The position numbers and the translations under genes were made by a program. The notes under the pieces were generated by a model that did not search any database, was not told the origin of the DNA, and worked only from the letters and a program-made list of their open reading frames with translations. This document shows, one piece after another, positions 41,130 through 48,726 of a DNA stretch of 50,875 nt (position 1 is its first letter; every line of letters starts with the position of its first letter). The stretch is from Alphaproteobacteria bacterium (GTDB lineage: Bacteria > Pseudomonadota > Alphaproteobacteria > Rhizobiales > Amorphaceae), in assembly GCA_030431335.1 (NCBI GenBank), contig JAUIJH010000018.1, positions 1 to 50,875 on the forward strand, written 5' to 3'.

Positions 41130-43888
41130 CGTTCCTGTTTCCGCAGGAACGCCGCCGCCACGAGGAGGAGGACGGGCACCGAGAGCGCGAGGGCCGTCAT
41201 CTCCGGCCCCAGGTCGGGCAGGCCGAGCTGCTTGGAAAAGATGCCGCGCGAGATCGTGATGAAATGGGCCGTCGGATAGATCTCGCCGACGACGCGGCCG
41301 ACGCCGGTGAGCGAGGTCACCGGATTGACGAGGCCCGAGAAGCTGACGGCCGGCAGGATCGACAGGATCGCGGTCCCGAAGATGGCCGCGATCTGGCTCG
41401 ACAGGAACGTGGAGAACACCAGCCCCAGCGCGGTGGCGGAGGCCGTATAGATCATCGCCGCGAGGAGGAACGTGGCGAAGCTGCCCGTCAGCGGCACGCC
41501 GAAGAAGAACACCGCGAGCGCGGTGAGGAGGACGAAGCTCGCCGTCGACAGGACCACGTAGGCAAGCTGCTTGCCGATGAGGAATTCGATCCGCGTCGCC
41601 GGCGTCGCATAGAAGTTGACGATGGAGCCCAGCTCCTTCTCGCGCACGACGCTGAGCGCGGCGAGCATGGCCGGGATCAGCATCAGGAGGACGGGGATCA
41701 CGCCCGGCACGATGGCGACGAGGCTCTCGATGTCGGGGTTGTAGCGAAACCGCGTCTCGATGTTGACGAGGTCGGCGGCGCCGGCGCCGAGGCCCTGCTC
41801 GCGCGCCTTCGCGGCGAGCCAGTTGGCGTGCACGCCGCGCGCATAGGCCTCGATGGTCTCGGCCCGCGTCGGCATCGCGCCGTCGATCCAGGCGCCCACC
41901 TCCACCGCGTCGCCGCGCGCGATGTCGCGGCCGAAGCCGGGCGGAATTTCCAGCGCGAGGCTGATCTCGCCGGCCCGCATCCGCGCGTCGATATCGCCGT
42001 AGCTCAGGAGCGGCTCGGCGGCGGTGAAATAGGGCGACCCCTCCAGCGTGAAGGCGTAGTCCTCGCTCACTGTCGTGCGGTCGCGGTCGAGGACGGCGAA
42101 GCGCAGGTCGTTGACGTCGAGGCTGATGCCGTAGCCCATCACCACCATCAGGATCGCGGCGCCGACGGTGGCGAGGGTCAGCCGGATCGGGTCGCGCCGC
42201 AGCTCCAGCGTTTCGCGCAGGGCGTAGCTCAGGAGGCGGCGCAGGCTGAAGCGCGCGACGGGGCGCTCCCGGCGGGCGGCGACCGGCTGGCGCAGCGCCG
42301 CGGCCGGCGGCCTGGGCGCGGCGGTGTCGCCGTCCGCCTCCTCCAGCGCGGCGATGAAGGCCGCCTCCAGCGTCCCCACCCCGCTCGCCGCGACGATGTC
42401 GGCCGGCGCTCCCGTCACCAGCACCCGGCCCGCGTGCATCAGCGAGATCCGGTCGCAGCGCTCCGCCTCGTTCATGAAGTGGGTGGAGATGAAGATCGTC
42501 ACCCCATCGCGGCGGGACAATTCGATCAGGTGGCGCCAGAAGCCGTCCCGCGCGATGGGGTCGACGCCCGACGTCGGCTCGTCGAGGATCAGGATCTCCG
42601 GCCGGTGGATCAGCGCCACCGCGAGCGACAGGCGCTGCCGCTGGCCGAGCGGCAGCGCGCCCGGCAACGCGTCGAGGACGCGGCCGAGGTCGAACCGCTG
42701 CGTCATCTCGGCGATGCGCCCGGCGATCTCCGCCTTGGGAAGCTGGAACAGGCGCGCGTGCAGTTCGAGGTTCTGCCGCACCGTCAGCTCGCCATAGAGC
42801 GAGAACGACTGCGACATGTAGCCGACGCGCTGGCGCGTGGTGATGTCGTCCGGGTCGATATCGTGGCCGAAGAGGTGGGCATGGCCCTCGCTCGCCGGCA
42901 GCAGGCCGGTGAGCATCTTCATGGTCGTCGTCTTGCCGCAGCCGTTGGAGCCGAGGAAGCCGAAGATCTCCCCGCGCGCGATGCTGAAGCTGACGTCCTC
43001 CACCGCCGTGAAGGTGCCGAACCGCTTGGTCAGCCCCTCCGCGTCGATGGCGACGACCGCATCGTCCTGGGGCGCGCGCGGCGTGCGCTCGACCGGCCGG
43101 CCGTCGCGGCGCCGTGCCTCCGGCAGCAGTGCCACGAACGCCTCCTCCAGCGTCGCCTTGCCGGTGCGCGCGAGGAGTTCGGCGGGCGCGGCGTCGGCCA
43201 GGATCCGCCCCGCATCCATCGCGATCAGCCGGTCGAAGCGGGCCGCCTCGTCCATGTAGGCGGTGGCGACGAGCACGCTCATGCCCGATCGGGCGGCGCG
43301 GATGTCGTCGATCAGCCGCCAGAACTGGCGCCGCGACAGCGGGTCGACGCCGGTGGTGGGCTCGTCGAGGACGAGGAGGTCGGGATCGTGGATGAGGGCG
43401 CAGCAGAGGCCGAGCTTCTGCTTCATGCCGCCCGACAGCTTGCCCGCCGGCCGGTCCGTGAACGGGGCGAGGCCGGTGCTGTCCACCAGCATCGCGGTGC
43501 GCCGCCGCCGCTCCGCCCGCGCGTGGCCGAACAGGCGGCCGAAGAAGTCGATGTTCTCCGCGACGGTGAGCGTCGGATAAAGGTTCTTGCCGAGCCCCTG
43601 GGGCATATAGGCGATCCGCGGGCAAGTCTGGCGGCGGTGGGCCGCGTCCGCCATGTCGCCGCCGAGCACCACCACCGTGCCCTCCTGCACGGCGCGGGTG
43701 CCGGCGACCAGCGCGAGGAGGCTCGACTTGCCCACCCCGTCGGGCCCGACGAAGCCCACGATGCCGCCGCTGTCGATGTCGACCGACACATCGGCCAGGG
43801 CGACCGTGGACTTGTAGCGCAGGCTGACGCCCGACAGCCGGACGGCCGCGCTCCGCGACGGGTCCCCGGCGCCGCCGGTGTCATTCAC
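41126..43888 (-). CDS. rbbA: RbbA-type fused ABC-ABC-permease
   Basis: A 920-residue fusion of two ABC ATPase domains and one ABC-2 permease domain, the layout and length of E. coli RbbA (YhiH). ATPase 1 (about 15-240): Walker [10 protein letters not shown], signature LSGGMKQKL, Walker [13 protein letters not shown]. ATPase 2 (about 280-500): Walker [10 protein letters not shown], Walker [13 protein letters not shown]; its signature is degenerate ([10 protein letters not shown], lacking LSGG). The permease (about 560-920) has one helix, a large periplasmic domain and five helices, with [23 protein letters not shown] after the second. RbbA was described as a ribosome-associated ATPase, but the HlyD and YhhJ partners point to export. 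Start GTG 43888, overlapping the HlyD stop by 8 bases. Confidence 0.88.
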   Translation of the reverse strand: MNDTGGAGDPSRSAAVRLSGVSLRYKSTVALADVSVDIDSGGIVGFVGPDGVGKSSLLALVAGTRAVQEGTVVVLGGDMADAAHRRQTCPRIAYMPQGLGKNLYPTLTVAENIDFFGRLFGHARAERRRRTAMLVDSTGLAPFTDRPAGKLSGGMKQKLGLCCALIHDPDLLVLDEPTTGVDPLSRRQFWRLIDDIRAARSGMSVLVATAYMDEAARFDRLIAMDAGRILADAAPAELLARTGKATLEEAFVALLPEARRRDGRPVERTPRAPQDDAVVAIDAEGLTKRFGTFTAVEDVSFSIARGEIFGFLGSNGCGKTTTMKMLTGLLPASEGHAHLFGHDIDPDDITTRQRVGYMSQSFSLYGELTVRQNLELHARLFQLPKAEIAGRIAEMTQRFDLGRVLDALPGALPLGQRQRLSLAVALIHRPEILILDEPTSGVDPIARDGFWRHLIELSRRDGVTIFISTHFMNEAERCDRISLMHAGRVLVTGAPADIVAASGVGTLEAAFIAALEEADGDTAAPRPPAAALRQPVAARRERPVARFSLRRLLSYALRETLELRRDPIRLTLATVGAAILMVVMGYGISLDVNDLRFAVLDRDRTTVSEDYAFTLEGSPYFTAAEPLLSYGDIDARMRAGEISLALEIPPGFGRDIARGDAVEVGAWIDGAMPTRAETIEAYARGVHANWLAAKAREQGLGAGAADLVNIETRFRYNPDIESLVAIVPGVIPVLLMLIPAMLAALSVVREKELGSIVNFYATPATRIEFLIGKQLAYVVLSTASFVLLTALAVFFFGVPLTGSFATFLLAAMIYTASATALGLVFSTFLSSQIAAIFGTAILSILPAVSFSGLVNPVTSLTGVGRVVGEIYPTAHFITISRGIFSKQLGLPDLGPEMTALALSVPVLLLVAAAFLRKQER

Positions 43889-44954
43889 TGGGCAGCCTCA
43901 CCGCCAGGTGCTCGGGCCACTCGGCGTCCGGATCGAGCCGGACATAGGCCATCCCCGGCAGGCCGGTCTTCACGTAGGTGATGTACTTTTCCAGGAGCGC
44001 CGCCGGGATCGCCGCCTTGATGCGGAACATCAGCTTGGCGCGCTCTTCCGCCGTCTCCACCGTCTTGGGCGTGAACTGGGCGACATCGGCGACGTAGCTG
44101 ACGGTGGCGGGGATGACATATTGCGAGGCCGCGTCGAGCACGATGTGGACGTCGCTGCCGAGCGCGACGCGCCCCGCGTCCGATGTGGTCAGGAAGAAGC
44201 TCATGTAGACGTCGGTGAGGTCGACCATGTTGAGGACGATGCCGCCCGCCGCCACCACCTCGGCCGGCCGGGCGACGAGGTATTGGACGCGCCCGTCGCG
44301 CGGGGAGCGCAGCGCGGCGTCCGCGATGTCCGCCTCGATGCGTTCCAGCGTCGCCTTGGCGGCATCGACGCCCGCGCGCGCCGCGACGACCTGGGATTTC
44401 GCGTGGCTGACGCCGGCCTCGGCGGCGGCGAGCTGCGCCTGCGCGGCGGCGAGCGCGGCGCGGGCGCCGTCGAGCGCGGCGGTCGCGTTGTCGAGCCGCT
44501 CCACCGGCGCGGTGCCGCGGTCCACCAGGGTTTTGGCGCGGTCGAAGCTCTTCTGCGTCGAGGCGAGCTCGGCGTTGCGCTGCGCCACCGTGGCTTCGGC
44601 CGCGCGGCGCTGCGCCTCCTGCTGGCGCACCAGGTGCTGCGCGGTCTCGATGGCGATTTCGGCGCGCTGCTGGTTGGCCTCGGCCTCGCGCTGCTGGGCA
44701 AAGAGGACGGCGGTGTCCATCTTCGCCAGCAGCTCGCCCGCATGCACCAGCTCGCCCTCGCCCACGAGCACGTCCTCCAGCCGCCCGGCGGCCTTGGCGG
44801 CGATGTCGATCTCGACCGCTTCGAGACGCCCGTTCGCGGCCGCGAAGCCCGGCGGCAGGCTGTCCCCGTTGCGCGCGTTCCACAGCAAGTACCCGGCCGC
44901 CGCCACGGCACCGATAGCGAGCAGGACGATCCACCGGCTGCGGAGAAATTTCAT
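43881..44954 (-). CDS. HlyD-family membrane fusion protein (YhiI-like)
   Basis: A 357-residue periplasmic adaptor. An uncleaved N-terminal helix (about 7-24, [18 protein letters not shown]) anchors it. Two lipoyl halves flank a long Ala/Glu/Arg-rich coiled coil (about 65-190, with [19 protein letters not shown] and [18 protein letters not shown]), followed by a beta barrel ([20 protein letters not shown]) and a membrane-proximal domain. It links an inner-membrane ABC exporter to an outer-membrane channel. It is the first gene of the exporter operon. A FixK/FNR-type box with a well-spaced -10 (GATAGT) lies upstream, suggesting induction at low oxygen. No TolC-like gene is in the window. Confidence 0.9.
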   Translation of the reverse strand: MKFLRSRWIVLLAIGAVAAAGYLLWNARNGDSLPPGFAAANGRLEAVEIDIAAKAAGRLEDVLVGEGELVHAGELLAKMDTAVLFAQQREAEANQQRAEIAIETAQHLVRQQEAQRRAAEATVAQRNAELASTQKSFDRAKTLVDRGTAPVERLDNATAALDGARAALAAAQAQLAAAEAGVSHAKSQVVAARAGVDAAKATLERIEADIADAALRSPRDGRVQYLVARPAEVVAAGGIVLNMVDLTDVYMSFFLTTSDAGRVALGSDVHIVLDAASQYVIPATVSYVADVAQFTPKTVETAEERAKLMFRIKAAIPAALLEKYITYVKTGLPGMAYVRLDPDAEWPEHLAVRLPSE

Positions 44955-45019
44955 GGGGGCTCGGGTGTTCGGTTAAACGGGCCTTGCCTATCAACTATCG
45001 ATGCGCGCACGCGCCCAGT

Positions 45020-45033
45020 TTGACGTCGATCAA
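45020..45033 (-). promoter_or_regulatory. FixK/FNR-type box of the exporter operon
   Basis: TTGAC-GTCG-ATCAA on the plus strand (TTGAT-CGAC-GTCAA read towards the exporter) matches the FNR/FixK palindrome TTGAT-N4-ATCAA in 9 of 10 positions. On the minus strand a GATAGT hexamer begins 20 bases after the box, the distance expected for a -10 element in a class II promoter with the box at about -41.5. The HlyD start is 65 bases from the box. Confidence 0.6.
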
Positions 45034-45103
45034 TGGCGGCGATCAATGGCGCCCGGCGTCAAAGCGGCGCGCGCGTCCGGCGGGCCGAAAATCGGGCGAT
45101 CGA

Positions 45104-45117
45104 TTGACGATTCGCAA
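45104..45117 (+). promoter_or_regulatory. FixK-type box upstream of hsp20
   Basis: TTGA-CGATTC-GCAA fits the FixK consensus TTG(A/C)-N6-(T/G)CAA. It ends 77 bases before the Hsp20 ATG. No good -10 was found at the class II distance, so this box is less certain than the neighbouring one. Confidence 0.42.
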
Positions 45118-45194
45118 ATCCCGCCCCTGCGCCCGGCTCACTCTCCTTCCAGGATGCGCCAAGGGGGTGCACCCGTTGTGAAGGGCGAAATGCC

Positions 45195-45680
45195 ATGAAC
45201 ATCCCATTCCTCAAAAAGCACGCCGACGCGGTTCCCGCCGAGGCGAACCCGTTCGTGTCCCTCCAGCGCGAGGTCGAGCGCGTCTTCTCCGACTTCAACC
45301 GCGGTTGGCCCGGCTTCACCGCCGAATGGCCCCGGATGGCGGTCCCGCGGATGGATATCGTCGAGAAGGACGGGCTCATCGAGATGACGGCCGAGCTGCC
45401 GGGCCTCGAGGAAAAGGACGTCGAGATCGAGGTCAACGAGAACATCCTCACCATCAAGGGCGAGAAGAAGACCGAGCGCGAGGAAAAATCGGACGAAAAC
45501 CGCTACCTCGCGGAGCGGACCTACGGCGCCTTCACGCGCGCCATCGAGCTCCCCGAAGGGGTCAACGCGGACGACGTGAAGGCGACGATGGCCAAGGGCG
45601 TCCTGACCGTCACCGTGCCGAAGCCGGCGCAACTGGCCAAGCCCGAGGCGAAGAAGATCGCCATCGCGGCATCCGCCTGA
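45195..45680 (+). CDS. Hsp20/alpha-crystallin small heat-shock protein
   Basis: A 161-residue cytoplasmic holdase chaperone. The N-terminal arm (about 1-50) is followed by the alpha-crystallin domain (about 50-140): PRMDIVEKDGLIEMTAELPG, then VEIEVNENILTIKGEKK and YGAFTRAIELPEGVNADDVK, closing with AKGVLTVTVPKP, the class A hallmark. The C-terminal anchor is usually I/V-x-I/V; here VTVPK and IAIAAS offer candidates. AAGGGCG lies upstream of ATG 45195. A FixK-type box is 77 bases before the start. It lies divergent to the exporter and next to the FixL-like kinase. Low-oxygen induction is inferred from this context; heat control elements such as ROSE or CIRCE were not seen. Confidence 0.92.
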   Translation: MNIPFLKKHADAVPAEANPFVSLQREVERVFSDFNRGWPGFTAEWPRMAVPRMDIVEKDGLIEMTAELPGLEEKDVEIEVNENILTIKGEKKTEREEKSDENRYLAERTYGAFTRAIELPEGVNADDVKATMAKGVLTVTVPKPAQLAKPEAKKIAIAASA

Positions 45681-45686
45681 CGGGCA

Positions 45687-45706
45687 GCGGGGGCGCCAGC
45701 CCCCGC
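45687..45706 (+). terminator. hairpin after hsp20
   Basis: GCGGGGGC and GCCCCCGC form a perfect 8-bp stem with a GCCA loop, beginning 7 bases after the Hsp20 stop codon. Probable terminator, without a T-run. Confidence 0.55.
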
Positions 45707-45817
45707 CTCTCCCAGGACCCCGAACTCGTCGTGTATTCGGCCCCGCCTCGCACTTTACCGCCACCACATTGTGAAGGTGCGTTAATCGAGGCGGCCCAGC
45801 CAGGAGGTTGGCGTAAC

Positions 45818-45892
45818 ATGCCACCACACAACGGACTGGCGAATCACGGCGATCATGAACGACGACCCGACCAAACCCGAAAGACGCCATGA
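45818..45892 (+). CDS. possible 24-residue leader ORF overlapping the FixL-like gene
   Basis: An ATG with a strong AGGAGG ribosome-binding site (45802-45807, 10-base spacing) opens a 24-codon frame (beginning [16 protein letters not shown]) that ends at 45892, inside the start of the kinase gene in another frame. The kinase ATG at 45855 has no comparable ribosome-binding site, so the short ORF could drive its translation by coupling. It has no known family. It may be a chance occurrence, or evidence that the kinase start is wrongly placed. Confidence 0.3.
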   Translation: MPPHNGLANHGDHERRPDQTRKTP

Positions 45893-47813
45893 CGAGGGAC
45901 GCTCTTCCGCCGGCAATCATCGGGCGCCCGTCGTCGATGACCCGGACCCCACGCGGTGGTTCGCCTTGCTCCTAGCGATCGGCCTCGTGCTCGACGCTCT
46001 CGTGCTCGCCGTGGACGTGGCGATGCCGGAGCACTCGGCGACCGCCGTTCTGTACACCGTGCCGATCCTGATGGCGTTCTGGCTCCCCTCGCCGCGCTCG
46101 ACCATGATTTTGGCGCTGGCGGGCACCGCATGCTCGGCCGTCGGCTATGCCATCTCGCCGGTCGACGCCGCGGCGGCGGCCTCCGTCGACACCATGGTCT
46201 ATCGCGCCGCCGCGCTCGTCGTGCTGTGGGGCACGGCGGTGCTGGCCATGCGGCACCAGATCGCGCGCGCCCAGGCCGCCCGCTCGACCATCGCGAGCCG
46301 CCACCAGGCGGCGCTGCTGCGCGCCATCGTCGACACCGCGCCCGACGCCCTCATCGTCATCGACCAGACGGGCATCATTCAATCGTTCAGCCGCTCGGCC
46401 GAGCTCCTGTTCGGATACGATGCCGGCGAAGTCGTCGGCAAGAACGTGTCGATGCTGATGCCCACCGGCCACCGCGAGGTGCACGACAGCTACCTCAAGC
46501 GCTACCTGCGCACCGGGGAGCGGCGCATCATCGGCATCGGACGGGTCGTCGAGGGGCGGACCAAGGACGGGCGCAGGATGCCCGTCGAGCTGTCCGTCGG
46601 CGAGGCGCGGGTCGCCAACCACCGCATCTTCATCGGCTTCATCCGGGACCTGTCGGCGCGCCAGCGGATCGAGGAAGAGCTGCGGCAGGCGCAGAAGATG
46701 GAAGCGGTCGGCCAGCTCACGGGCGGCATCGCGCACGATTTCAACAACCTGCTCCTGGTCATCTCCGGCAACCTCGACCTCCTGGAGGCACGGCCGGACC
46801 GCCCCGACCCGGTGGCGCTGAAGGAGGCGCGCGAGGCGGCCGAGCTCGGTGCGCAACTCACCGCCCAGCTCCTCGCGTTCGGGCGCAAGCAGCCGCTCAA
46901 TCCCAAGGAGGTGGACGTCGCCGATCTCGTCAACAGCGTCGCCTCGATGCTGCGCCGCACGCTGGGCGACCACATCGAGTTCACCGTCGACGTTCGCGGC
47001 GAGCCGGGCAAGGCGGTGGTCGACGCCGCCCAGCTCCAGAACGCGATCCTCAACCTCGCGCTCAACGCCCGCGACGCGATGGAGAACGGCGGCCGCCTCG
47101 TCGTCACCGTCTTCGACACGGTGGTCGACGCCAGCTACGCGCAGAATTTTTCCGACGTGCGCCTGGGCCACTACACGGCGATCCAGATCGCCGACAACGG
47201 GACGGGAATGACGGCGGAGGTGCGCGAGCACGTCTTCGAGCCGTTCTTCACCACCAAGAAGCAGGGCTCGGGGAGCGGGCTCGGCCTGTCGATGGTCTAC
47301 GGTTTCGCCAAGCAGTCCGGCGGGCACGTGGAAATCGACAGCACGGTGGGGCGCGGCACCACCGTCACCTTGTTCCTGCCGCGCGCGGAGGTGAGCCAGC
47401 GGCGGGCCGCGTCGCCGCCGGGCGCCGCCGCCGACGCCAACCTCGGCGAGACGGTCCTCGTGGTGGAGGACGATCCGCGCGTGCGGCGCGTGGTGCTGAC
47501 GCGGCTCGCCGAGCTCGGCTACCGCACCGTGGAGGCGGGCGGCGGGCCCGAGGCGCTGCAGCGCCTCGAGGACATCGGCCGCGTCGATCTCCTGTTCACC
47601 GACGTGGTGATGGGCGAAGGGATGTCGGGCTTCGAGCTTGCCCGCCTGGCGCGGCTCCAGCGGCCGGCGCTGCGGGTCCTCTTCACCACCGGCTACACCG
47701 ATCCGGAAATCGGCTCGCGCAACGGGGCATCGACCGAGCACATCCTGCGCAAACCGTACTCCAAGGACGACCTCGCGCGCACGATCCGCGCCGTCCTCGA
47801 CGACCCCGCCTGA
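45855..47813 (+). CDS. fixL: FixL-like haem-PAS hybrid histidine kinase
   Basis: A 652-residue membrane sensor kinase. Residues about 35-135 hold three to four transmembrane helices. The PAS domain (about 150-265) is strikingly like the haem domain of FixL: HDSYLKRY at 210-217 and IIGIGR ending at Arg230, so the proximal haem His (FixL His200), the propionate Arg (FixL Arg206) and the distal Arg (FixL Arg220) keep their exact spacing. HisKA ([11 protein letters not shown], phospho-His about 294), a HATPase domain ([10 protein letters not shown], then [11 protein letters not shown]) and a C-terminal receiver ([11 protein letters not shown], Asp about 583) follow. This is a hybrid FixL, as in Rhizobium leguminosarum/etli hFixL. 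No separate FixJ or FixK gene is in the window. Start ATG 45855 lacks a good ribosome-binding site. Confidence 0.88.
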   Translation: MNDDPTKPERRHDEGRSSAGNHRAPVVDDPDPTRWFALLLAIGLVLDALVLAVDVAMPEHSATAVLYTVPILMAFWLPSPRSTMILALAGTACSAVGYAISPVDAAAAASVDTMVYRAAALVVLWGTAVLAMRHQIARAQAARSTIASRHQAALLRAIVDTAPDALIVIDQTGIIQSFSRSAELLFGYDAGEVVGKNVSMLMPTGHREVHDSYLKRYLRTGERRIIGIGRVVEGRTKDGRRMPVELSVGEARVANHRIFIGFIRDLSARQRIEEELRQAQKMEAVGQLTGGIAHDFNNLLLVISGNLDLLEARPDRPDPVALKEAREAAELGAQLTAQLLAFGRKQPLNPKEVDVADLVNSVASMLRRTLGDHIEFTVDVRGEPGKAVVDAAQLQNAILNLALNARDAMENGGRLVVTVFDTVVDASYAQNFSDVRLGHYTAIQIADNGTGMTAEVREHVFEPFFTTKKQGSGSGLGLSMVYGFAKQSGGHVEIDSTVGRGTTVTLFLPRAEVSQRRAASPPGAAADANLGETVLVVEDDPRVRRVVLTRLAELGYRTVEAGGGPEALQRLEDIGRVDLLFTDVVMGEGMSGFELARLARLQRPALRVLFTTGYTDPEIGSRNGASTEHILRKPYSKDDLARTIRAVLDDPA

Positions 47814-47868
47814 GCGCGCCGCCAAGGAAATAGGCGCCGCGGCCTGACCCACGGCGCCCACACGCCCG

Positions 47869-47907
47869 CATCTTGGCTGCGCCCGACCGGGCGCGGGATG
47901 CGCTAGG
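47869..47907. repeat. dispersed palindrome, CGCCCGA-CGGGCG family, copy 3
   Basis: The core GCGCCCGACCGGGCGC, flanked by CTTGGCT and GGGATGCGCTAGG, almost repeats 25741-25779. It overlaps the last codons and stop of the BON protein gene (the TAG stop is in GCGCTAG), just as copy 1 overlaps the stop at 7857. Confidence 0.6.
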
Positions 47908-48553
47908 AAACCCGCAGCTCGTCCACCACCGCCGTCACCCCCGGCGCCTTCCAGACGGCGCTCTTCACGAGGTCCTTCTCGTAGGCCGCCTTCACCTTGC
48001 CGCCGATGCTCACGACCCCGTCGTGCACCTCGATGTCGATGTTGGCGGCCTCCAGGTCGGCGTTGCGGTGGAGCGCCCGGACGATCTCGCGCTTCACCTC
48101 GCGCGCCTCCACGTGCGCCTCGACCTCGACGTGGTTGGTGATCGACTTCACGCCGGCGATCCGGGCGACGTGCGCCTCCACCACCTCGCGCTGGAAGTGC
48201 CACTTGACCTCGCCGCTGAGCGTGACGGCGCCGTCGCGGACCTCGGCCTGGATCTTTTCGTGCGGCAAGGCGGGATCCCATTCCAGCACGTGCGCGATGC
48301 GCTTGGCGAGCCGGCTGTCGTCGGAGGGCGGCACGTTCGTGAGCACGACCTTGATGTTCTCCGCGATCGCGACCACGCCCTTGACCCGCTTGACGGCATT
48401 CTCGGCCGCCTTGCGCTCCGGATAAGTGGGCACGGTGCCGGTGAGCGTGACCGAGCCGTCCGCGACCGAAACGCCGATATCGGCCATGTCCACTTCCGGG
48501 TCCCACTCGAGCTCGGCCAGGATGTCGTTCTTGATGTCTATATCGCTTCGCAT
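47903..48553 (-). CDS. triple BON-domain protein
   Basis: A 216-residue protein made of three BON domains at about 1-70, 75-145 and 148-214. Each repeats the pattern of a charged helix followed by VSVADGSVTLTGTVPTYPER, AEVRDGAVTLSGEVKWHFQ and IEVHDGVVSIGGKVKAAYE. BON domains are thought to bind phospholipids or membranes and are found in OsmY-like stress proteins. No signal peptide or membrane helix is visible, so it is probably cytoplasmic, unlike OsmY. A GAGGGGGA ribosome-binding site precedes ATG 48553. A FixK/FNR-like palindrome is 70 bases upstream. The C-terminus overlaps a dispersed repeat. Confidence 0.9.
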   Translation of the reverse strand: MRSDIDIKNDILAELEWDPEVDMADIGVSVADGSVTLTGTVPTYPERKAAENAVKRVKGVVAIAENIKVVLTNVPPSDDSRLAKRIAHVLEWDPALPHEKIQAEVRDGAVTLSGEVKWHFQREVVEAHVARIAGVKSITNHVEVEAHVEAREVKREIVRALHRNADLEAANIDIEVHDGVVSIGGKVKAAYEKDLVKSAVWKAPGVTAVVDELRVS

Positions 48554-48623
48554 GGATGCTTCCCCCTCGAGCCCCGCCATAGCCGGCGATCGCGCGATGG
48601 TGCCGCATCGGCGGCGCGAATTG

Positions 48624-48637
48624 TTGACAACGGTCAA
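48624..48637 (-). promoter_or_regulatory. FixK/FNR-type palindrome upstream of the BON gene
   Basis: A perfect inverted repeat TTGAC-AACG-GTCAA, matching the TTGA-N6-TCAA core of FNR/FixK sites. It lies 70 bases upstream of the BON gene start, on the side away from the Pat-type gene, whose stop is 89 bases further on. The -10 at class II distance is weak. Confidence 0.5.
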
Positions 48638-48726
48638 GCTGGCCGGACGCCCTCGGGGCCGGAATCCGGCGCTTCGTTCCCCCCAGCGATTTTGCTGGGC
48701 CGCAGCGGCTGCGCGGCCCGGCGGGT

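Noticed and set aside
48554-48726. GGAAC upstream of the BON gene as an EcfG promoter
   Set aside because: The expected CGTT is missing at the required spacing; the FixK-like palindrome closer to the gene is a better signal.
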